Positions 56,700-64,000 of a stretch of DNA of 64,000 nt are shown in pieces. Position numbers and translations under genes: made by a program. How positions within the stretch are numbered: the stretch's first letter is position 1; every line of letters starts with the position of its first letter. The DNA comes from Aquatica leii (Eukaryota; Arthropoda; Insecta; Coleoptera; Lampyridae): the NCBI GenBank assembly GCA_035610365.1, contig CM069433.1, forward strand, positions 180,064,882 to 180,128,881, in the 5' to 3' direction. The notes under the pieces were generated by a model that saw only the letters and a list, made by a program, of their open reading frames with translations, ran no database searches and was not told where the DNA came from.

Positions 56700-58600
56700 T
56701 GGTGAATTTGTGATGTTAATATTAGTCATCACTTGCAAGGTCAAATTATTACAGAAAAATCAATACAAAGCGGAAAGTCTATCGAGTTATTTTTTTGTGT
56801 TTTTTACACTGCACAGATGTAACGTGTAGAGCCTCATTTAGGGTGGGTTTAACTTTAAGTCAAATTGGGCGCCATCTAGTCTTCTTTTGATACCTGGACT
56901 AGAACTTCCAACTTTATTTAATCTAAATACATTTGCGTAGTGTGTTTACTGCTATATCCGGCAAGGACCAGTCATAGGAAACGGAGAGAAGAAATAACTT
57001 CTTTTCTTTTAACTATATCAGATCTAATCGTTGTATTCTTTTTTGCACTAACTTCCTTAAAAACCCAAGAAGGAATGAAATTTCCCAAAACTAGATAACA
57101 CTTCCTAACCTGCGCGTGATTTTAAACAATTTAAACAAAAAACTTAGGTTGCCTAAATTAAAAACTAATAATTATTAACTTAGATTTAAACTTAAACTAA
57201 ATCTTCTTAAAAGCTACACGGGAACGGATCTAAAGAAATTGGATACTGCACACATAAGGTCTGGAAGAAATTTATCAAGATCATTTTCTTTGCAACTTTA
57301 TTATTGGCAAAAATCCTTTTGCTATAGATATTAAATGTAGTCTTAGCTCTACGAAAAGAAAGCGTACATACGATTTGGTTTTTATTTTTGTTATCTACTA
57401 TGCACTCTGATATAAGAATTTATGTGCCAAGAAAGAAACCAGAAATTATTCATTATTACAATAAAACAAGAAATTAGCGTAAACACAACAGGTCAGATGC
57501 TTAGACGGCATACATCACGTATGCTATTAAATCGTTGGTCTCTGTAATGTTTTTTTTTCTATATTTATTAGTAGGCTGCAAAGACATCAAATGGGCGTTC
57601 AGTTTTTTTATGGCAAATGGGCGAAGAATTGTTTTATGCAGCAATCACAGACCGATCTTTCAATACGCAAAATGTGTAATTTTGCAACCGAGGTTGCCGG
57701 TAATCGTATGTTGCAAACATAGTCACAAGAAGTTTTTCTTGTAGCATACACTTCGCCAAGTACGTCACAAATTGAGCTAGATTTGCCAAGAAGAATAAAA
57801 CTTGTTGAATCATATTACAGATGTGACAAAAGTAATATCACAAACATTGAAAACAAAAAAAAACGTTTGCAAATTCCGCTCAATCTGCAAAAAACCTGTT
57901 TTCAATGAATATGATAAAAACAACAAATTGTATTAAATTCTGTAAATAACACTAGATTCAAAAACTATTTGTGTATGAGGATTATGTTGCTTTTTATTGC
58001 AGTTTTTATTCGTTAAATATAAACTTCTATATGTGGACACCTTGGTATCCGGTTATTGAACAAACGTATAGTCACCTATAAGGAAGCTTTTAGCAATTAC
58101 AAAAAAAAATTTCGGCTGTATATATATATATATATAAATAACAATTTTTTTTATATTAGCACTACAGAAAGAATAATTTGTTTGATAATTTGTTTGTGCC
58201 TTTTCAATCACACTATCCAGTTTGTTTAACTTTTTTACCAACCAGTGCTACTGAAGATACAAACAACAAAACGACTCTTCTAAAAGAGACAACAGCAACA
58301 GCAGCAACGCAAAAAAACTAGAATTAGAAAAATCATGAGCAGCGCAGCGTACAAAAAACATTTTAAGTCCTCAGTTTAGGACAAGCCAAAAAAGTTCTTG
58401 ATGATCGTCGTCGGATGACCATTTGTTTGATTTTTCTACCAGAAAGTCTGATTGCATTGATGCAGAGCAAGACGACAAAAATACAAAATCTGTAGGATAT
58501 AGTGATATGTAGTACATTTGTAAATCAAAACAAGACGATTGGGGTTCCGTATATCAAACGTGAGAAAAAGGACAATGTAAAATTTAAAAAAAAGTGCCCA
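56700..58600. other. No gene recognised
   Basis: AT-rich, with a TA microsatellite at 58118-58135. The open frame 57535-57744 has no motif. Nothing else was supported. Confidence 0.45.
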
Positions 58601-58622
58601 AGTAGCACGACAATATATTACC

Positions 58623-58690
58623 AATATGTATCCAGTATAGTAGATACATTGGCCCAGTATAGATAATTCGCATTGGCCCAATAAATAATA
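58623..58690. repeat. Short repeat of ATTGGCCCAGTATAG-like phrases
   Basis: CCAGTATAGTAGATACATT, GGCCCAGTATAGATAATTCG and GCATTGGCCCAATAA follow one another, giving three imperfect units of about 25-30 bp. Small and probably a local duplication. Confidence 0.5.
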
Positions 58691-58699
58691 TGACTTTAG

Positions 58700-59740
58700 G
58701 CAATATCGGTTTTGTATTGTTTTTAAATATTGTTTCTGTGTCAAACTTAAATATTAATCTTATTTTGATTTTCAATATTGTATTATATATTTAAAAAATA
58801 TGCCGAACCAATATAAACTTGCAAGTATGAGTCGATATCTATTATATATCGTGAAGTTTAAAGAATACTACAAATTTCATTGAACTTAGTTTTATTAATT
58901 ATATTAAATATCATGTATTGCTGCAATTATTCTACAACATATATTCGTAGAGATATGTGTTCTGTTATTTTTGATGTTCTACAATTAAAAATTGTCAATG
59001 TAATGATAGTCACTGTGGAATACATACCTGCTACTATTATTTTTTCTCCCTCTGTACCAACCATCAGCTGTTGCCAAACCACAGTCGTATTTTAACTTCT
59101 GTGGCAGAATTGAAATGGAATCACGATGCATCTAATGTTGAATAAGAGTTAAAAACTAATATATCTATTCAATCACTGGTATCTATAACTACTTTGTACA
59201 ATAATGTACTTGAGAAGTACAATGTATGCTTCTTTCCTACCAATGAATATTGCAGACAAATGTCTCTGTCCGTTAATCCTTAAAATCAACTTGAGTTTAA
59301 ATTCCATGCCGAAGTTTAATATAAATGCAAACAAGAATAATATCAACTGAACTTACTACAAATTTGCGAAAATGAAGTCTATATTTGCTCACAAAAAACA
59401 AACACAACACCACAAATAAAGTGAGGTTATTTTATAGATAACGTTCCGATGTATTACTACATTGCAACGTTTCTTTATTTCACTTAGTTTAATGTAATGT
59501 AGAAAACCGCAAAATAAACTTAGCTTTTAATACGTTAATAAAGCAATAATTATACACGGTTACAAATAATATTTATTATTTTACAAAACAACAACGTAAG
59601 GGTAATTTCAACAGATTTTAATCATAAGCATCATTTGACATTTTGACATTTATGTATATTTTTGTATAACCTTTGCTTTTTTTGTGTAGTTTTGATTAGT
59701 TTTTTGGTTCTGTGTTTTTTGCGTTTTTTGTTATTGTTTT
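58700..59740. other. No gene recognised
   Basis: AT-rich, with short open frames that have no motif. Confidence 0.45.
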
Positions 59741-59750
59741 GTTCGCTCAT

Positions 59751-60560
59751 AATGACTTTTACATTCACTGAATATGCCAATCCACGGTTTTTGTTTTCCA
59801 AACCGAATCAAAGATTTAAGAAACTGGTTTGTTTACAACGAGAAACGCTAATGCGGGTCAACCAAAACAAAGGCTTGCAATACAACGAGAAGAACAAATT
59901 CTAGACACTGTACACGAAGATCCTTCGTTGAGTACCCGACTCTTAACTTTAACATTAAATATCCCCAGTAGCAAAACCGGTCACTTGATTCTACAAGAAA
60001 ACTTGTATCATCCATATCACGTTGCTAAATTTCAGCCTCTCTATGATAACGACAAAATATTACGATTAAATTTTTGTATCGCAATTTTAAATTCGATTCA
60101 AGAAGATGGCGACTTTATCAGGTGTATTCTTTGGAGCGATGAATCTATGTTTACTAGAAATGATGTACAGAATACCCATAATTTTCACTATTGAGTAGAT
60201 GATAATCAGCATGAATGTATAGAATATGGTCACCAAAAAAAATTTCTATTAACGTTTGGCTGGGCATTGGGTCAATTTATCTACCAAATCGTCTTAATGC
60301 CAATGGGTACCTTAATAGATAGATTGGTCGCGGTGGTCTTATCTTATGGCCTGCAAAATGTGCCAATATCATTGCTCTAAACTTTTTGTTTGGGGTTTCA
60401 TTAAAGAGGGAATGTATGCAACTCCTCCTTAAAACACTGACCAAGTAACAGAAAGAATTAATGCAACGTTATTGGAAGTTACACCAGAAGGACTTGAACT
60501 AGTAATCCAGGCAGAAGCAGCTGGATTTCAATTCGAAAAATTTTGTAAGAGTTAGCGTCA
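59751..60560 (+). pseudogene. mariner-like transposase remnant 2
   Basis: It starts MTFTFTEYANPRF at 59751, a shortened form of the N-terminal helix-turn-helix of DUF4817-type mariner-like transposases. The second helix-turn-helix follows (QREEQILDTVHEDPSLSTR, shown in full at 59890-59960, and LQENLYHPYHVAKFQPL). Then come the catalytic segment CILWSDESMFTRND with the second Asp (about 60135) and, after a TGA at 60192, broken frames with YLPNRLNANGYLNR and the end phrase WGFIKEGMY. Deletions and stops make it inactive. TGCCAACTTATACACATCC at about 60852 may belong to its right end. Confidence 0.65.
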
Positions 60561-60564
60561 ATAA

Positions 60565-61311
60565 CTTACTATCAGATAAAATTTTAAAAATCCAGTTAAA
60601 AATTCATTGCAAAATACGCATATCTTGCGTATTGTGTAAAATTTAAAAGTTGTTACTAATCACGAGTAAAATGTTTTTGAGGATTGAAATAAAAAAAATA
60701 GCAACGGCAATATTACCGTCGTGTGCTAGCTTACAGTGTTGCCAAATGTATGTTTTTTTAAGTAGTTCTTGAAGACATACAATTTAACATTAGGATTTTC
60801 AATTCAGAATTGAACGAAGAATGTCGCAGCGTGTAGCTTTTTTGCCAACTTATACACATCCTGTATAGTAATTTTTAATGTTATTTGCTGTCCGTTGCCA
60901 TGCTTTATTTTGTCTTGTACTCTCTTTCTTTTTATTGTGTTCTACTTTCTTTGTAGCTATTTGTTTGTATTTTGTTATTACGTTTGTACGTTTTTTATAA
61001 CTCCAAATTCGATCTTTCTCTTGATTTAAATTTTAGTTATAAATGATTATTAGTAATTTTTGAACATTTTTTATTTTATATTTTTATTGTTCACTCTTTT
61101 AGACTTAAATAAAATCAATTATTGATTCTTCTTGAAACTTTAATCGTGCATTTGTGAATACAAACTTTTAGCTGCTATTGATTTATGCAATACCAAGAAA
61201 TTTAGCATTTAAGTTAAAATGTTTTCTACTAAAAGATTGTTTTTGGTAGACCACAAACAGTTCCACAAATCTACATAAAATATTACAGTAGTAGTTTTAG
61301 TATAAATATAT
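60565..61311. other. No gene recognised
   Basis: AT-rich flank between the mariner-like remnant and the second gypsy copy. A possible transposon end near 60850-60875 was noted, but no paired end was found. Confidence 0.4.
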
Positions 61312-61767
61312 TGTTACGTATCTATTTATTAAAAACTAATTTATTTATAACGACTAAAACTACGTTTACTTAATCTACAAATATGTATACTTTTAAATTA
61401 ACCGAACTAATTAAATCTAATAATAAAAACACTTACACGAATTTATGTATCACCGTTGTATAACACTTAAGATAACGTCCTCGGATTTGTTTACACTATA
61501 AGTCACGTTCACTCGATTCGGTGTACACTGTTATTTATTTAAAACGTCCGCACGTGCTAATCACTTATTTATCTTCACTTGCTTAATCTTCTGAATACTG
61601 CATGCATTCACATTCCAGCAATAACTGACCTACGATTTCCATCTTCGGCTTTTATAGACATCAGCGAATTCTTCTCGATCGTTCCTCACTTTTCGTTGTA
61701 TTTTCTAGAAACTAGATAACAGTTCTAGAAGGCTCTTGCATTTGCAAGTAATTTCTCGGACGTTTCA
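61312..61767 (-). repeat. 3' LTR of the second gypsy copy
   Basis: 456 bp. It is close to the LTRs at 32063 and 38200, with small differences such as extra bases around 61445-61460 and 61580-61610. It keeps both TTCTAGAA palindromes, the TATAAAAG box and the initiator-like TCAGTT. Confidence 0.9.
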
Positions 61768-62287
61768 CTGCCCCCTTCTTAGGACTGTTCTGTCCCAGAA
61801 CAGGAGACTGGATGTGACACCGGTAAAAGGGATCGTGGCGATAGCGGCAGCTTCCTCCATTTCGGCAACTTCCTTGACCATAGAAGTAACAGTCAATGGA
61901 CTTTTCCTGACCCAATACTCTCCTCGGTTGGTAACTACAGACCAACACTTGAACGCCTGTTCCTCGGAAGACGACCTCCAACATGTTTCGAACTGTCCTC
62001 CAATTCAATTGGTCTAAGCCACAACCAAGCTTGGGTACTGCCAATTTCTTAACATGATGGAACTCCATTTGTCTCTTGAGACTCCATAATGTTCGCCACA
62101 GATCTTTGTATAACGGCTTGACACGTGAGTATTTCTTGGTGACCAGATAGAAAACGAAGCGTCCGTCACCACGTAGTCCTAAAACCTTTCCGACTGCCGG
62201 TTGCTGTCTTCGTAATTCATCTAGCTGTCCAAACTTCTTTTTAAACACGACTGCAACCCCTTTGGACATGTCAAGCTCCTCGCTCAC
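61712..62287 (-). CDS. TARG1/OARD1-type macrodomain with CCCH zinc finger, second copy
   Basis: The first 154 residues are identical to the product at 32511-33032. They include the catalytic-type Lys (TKK, residue 51) and Asp (GLD, residue 92) and the CCCH finger. The C-terminal tail differs and here reaches about 55 bp into the 3' LTR. The upstream edge again overlaps the last codons of pol in another phase, with similarity to the first strand of the macrodomain (AHC before VSEE) inside that overlap. The predicted role is removal of ADP-ribose from proteins or nucleic acids, perhaps to blunt host PARP responses. That role is inference from the family. Confidence 0.85.
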   Translation of the reverse strand: MSEELDMSKGVAVVFKKKFGQLDELRRQQPAVGKVLGLRGDGRFVFYLVTKKYSRVKPLYKDLWRTLWSLKRQMEFHHVKKLAVPKLGCGLDQLNWRTVRNMLEVVFRGTGVQVLVCSYQPRRVLGQEKSIDCYFYGQGSCRNGGSCRYRHDPFYRCHIQSPVLGQNSPKKGAVKRPRNYLQMQEPSRTVI

Positions 62288-63948
62288 GCAATGTGCGATG
62301 GCGTAATCTTTTGTGTCTGGAACAGGTCTTGTTGTTCCTCGGTGGTAACTCCGAACCTAGCTTTTCCAGAACCTCCGTATAAGTTCATAAACTTTTCGAA
62401 CTCCATTTCTTCGATTGGATTCCTGGTTCTGCTACTTATTACTCTGGTTCGGACCTGAACTTGCGGATTGTGGTTATCGCCAGCAAACGGGGCTAGACGA
62501 TCGACGTGGACCACTTTTGGCTTGCCTCTGGGCGGTTTTCGGATGCGGTATATAACGTCGTTAATACGCTGCACGACTTCATAGGGGCCCTCCCATTGCC
62601 TTTGCAGCTTCGGCGACAAACCACGTCTCCTTTGAGGGTTATACAACCAAACCATATCGCCAGGTTGAAACCCACCATTTTGCGCCTTGACGTCATATCT
62701 TGTTTTCATCCTGTCGCTGGCAATTTGTGTGTTTTTACGAACCTCTTCATGTACTTCATCTAGCCTCTTTGCCAGCTTGCTGACGTAATCTTCTCCAGCG
62801 ACTTCTTCTTCCGGTCTTCGTCCAAATTGAAGATCGCATGGTAATCTTATCTCACGACCGAGCATGACACAGGATGGTGTTTGACCTGTGCTTTCGTGAA
62901 CGGATGATCGGTACGCCATTAAGAAGAGGTGCAAGTACTGATCCCAGTCTCTTTGATGTTCGGACACTACCTTGGCTAAGTACTTGCCCATTGTTCGATT
63001 CATCCGTTCAACCATGCCATCAGACTGAGGATGGAGAGGCGTTGTCCTAGTCTTTTTAATTCCTAACAGTCGGCAAACTTCTTGAAACAGCCCAGACTCA
63101 AAATTGCGGCCTTGATCGGAATGTAATTCCAACGGAACTCCAAACCGGCAGAAAAACTCCTTTACTAATACGTCTGCGACTGTAGCTGCTTCCTGGTTGG
63201 GTATGGCATAAGCCTCCGTCCATTTCGTGAAATAATCCATCGCCACCAAGATGTATTTATTTCCCGAATCGGATTCTGGGAACGGCCCTGCGATGTCAAT
63301 CGCTACTCTTTCCAAAGGGCTTCCTACGTTGTATTGTTTCATGGGTGCTTTGCGCTTTCTCGCTGGACCATTTCCTGAAGCGCAGACTATGCATTTACGG
63401 CACCATTTCATGACGTCCTCTTTGCAGTTCATCCAGTAGAATCGTTCTCGCACTTTACCCAACGTCTTCTTAATGCCAAAGTGTCCTCCTGATGTCCCAT
63501 CGTGGAGAAGCTTCAACACTTCGGTCACCCTGCTCTTCGGCACTACCAGCTGTAGTTTGTTTCCCGTGCCCTCGGTACTTTCTAGGGATCGCTTAAGAAG
63601 ACCGTCTTCTACTACCAAGGAGTCCCACTGCGCCCAGTACGCTTTGATATTTTTGCCCAAAGCACTCACTTCTTCCCAGGTTGGTCGTCGGCCGCTTTCT
63701 TTCCAGTCCAGGAGTAGTCTTATTTCAGGATCGTCTTCTTGTTCGCGACGTAACTGCTCAGGTTCCCACTCATCATCAACCATAGCAGTTCTCCGGAGAC
63801 ATTCGACTTTTTCTTCCAGTCGCGAACAATGGCTGCAGTCCACCGGACATGGTCTTCTGGACAAGGCATCAGCGTTTCGATGACTGCTTCCGGCACGGTG
63901 TTCTGTGTCATAGTCATACTCTTGCAGTCTCTCGATCCATCTTGCCAC
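62284..63948 (-). pseudogene. Integrase and RNase H end of the second gypsy copy
   Basis: One long reading frame covers the RNase H tail (HRAGSSHRNADALSRRPC), the integrase zinc domain (GGHFGIKKTLGKVRERFYW, CRKCIVC), the core (IDIAGPFPESDSG, HSDQGRNFES, PLHPQSDGMVERMNR) and a C-terminal domain ending ITPSHIA. The D-D-E residues are present. It belongs to an LTR element and is recorded as part of that element. The window cuts off the rest of pol. Confidence 0.9.
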
Positions 63949-64000
63949 TTGTCCTTCTGGGTTACGGAACTGCAGAAGCCATTTTAAAGCGGCGTGGTCT

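Larger units (their letters stand above)
61312..64000 (-). mobile_element. Second macrodomain-gypsy copy, running off the window
   Basis: Minus-strand element of the same family as 32063-38650. It has a 3' LTR of 456 bp (61312-61767, TGTTACG...GTTTCA), a polypurine tract (61768-61783), the macrodomain gene, integrase (about 62340-63700) and part of RNase H (63750-64000). It continues beyond the window. The coding part is almost identical to the first copy. The LTR differs more, with a few short insertions near the outer half. No break is obvious in the part of pol that is visible. Confidence 0.92.

Noticed and set aside
57535-57744. 69-codon plus-strand open frame
   Set aside because: No motif, no neighbour support, typical length for chance.

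Overview
The window looks like intergenic DNA from an AT-rich animal genome, most likely an insect. I found no gene I would confidently call a single-copy host gene, no complete tRNA or rRNA gene and no CRISPR array. Almost everything recognisable is a mobile element: Ty3/gypsy and Ty1/copia LTR elements, pogo-like, PIF/Harbinger, piggyBac, hAT, mariner-like and MULE-like DNA transposons, a Crypton-like tyrosine recombinase remnant, a LINE ORF1 and several short repeats. The mix (piggyBac, MADF-bearing Harbinger, pogo with a PHD finger, mariner-like transposases with an insect-type N-terminal domain) and the splice signals fit an insect. The species cannot be named from this sequence alone.

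Layout. 1-7.1 kb holds two old Ty3/gypsy fossils facing opposite ways, A on minus and B on plus. A carries an inserted solo LTR. 7.25-9.92 kb is a pogo-like transposon with both ends, TA target duplications and an array of subterminal repeats. 13.5-16.0 kb is a Ty1/copia fossil. 18.6-21.4 kb has a MULE-like remnant and a DDE-like transposase fossil of a family I cannot name. 22.6-25.2 kb holds a PIF/Harbinger element next to a piggyBac fossil. 29.1-31.2 kb has two copies of a 310-bp repeat with a tRNA-like tail and a 246-bp foldback. 31.7-32.06 kb is a hAT remnant, followed by a recent 6.6-kb Ty3/gypsy insertion (32063-38650). 39.6-41.7 kb has mariner-like and Crypton-like remnants. 44.7-48.9 kb has piggyBac (minus), LINE ORF1 (plus) and another piggyBac (plus). 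54-56.7 kb has a solo LTR, a small inverted-repeat element with a MADF gene, a KRBA2-like integrase remnant and a second pogo-like remnant. 59.7-60.6 kb is another mariner-like copy. 61.3 kb to the window end is a second copy of the 32-38 kb gypsy family.

The most unusual system is that gypsy family. Between integrase and the 3' LTR it carries an extra gene for a TARG1/OARD1-type macrodomain (ADP-ribosyl hydrolase fold) ending in a CCCH zinc finger. Lysine and aspartate at the two known catalytic positions are kept, and the first 154 residues are identical in the two copies. Its LTRs combine a TATA box, an arthropod-type initiator 28 bp away and TTCTAGAA palindromes that resemble heat-shock elements. 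At least four insertions of the family or its relatives are present: a recent full-length one, a second partial one, and two older solo LTRs.
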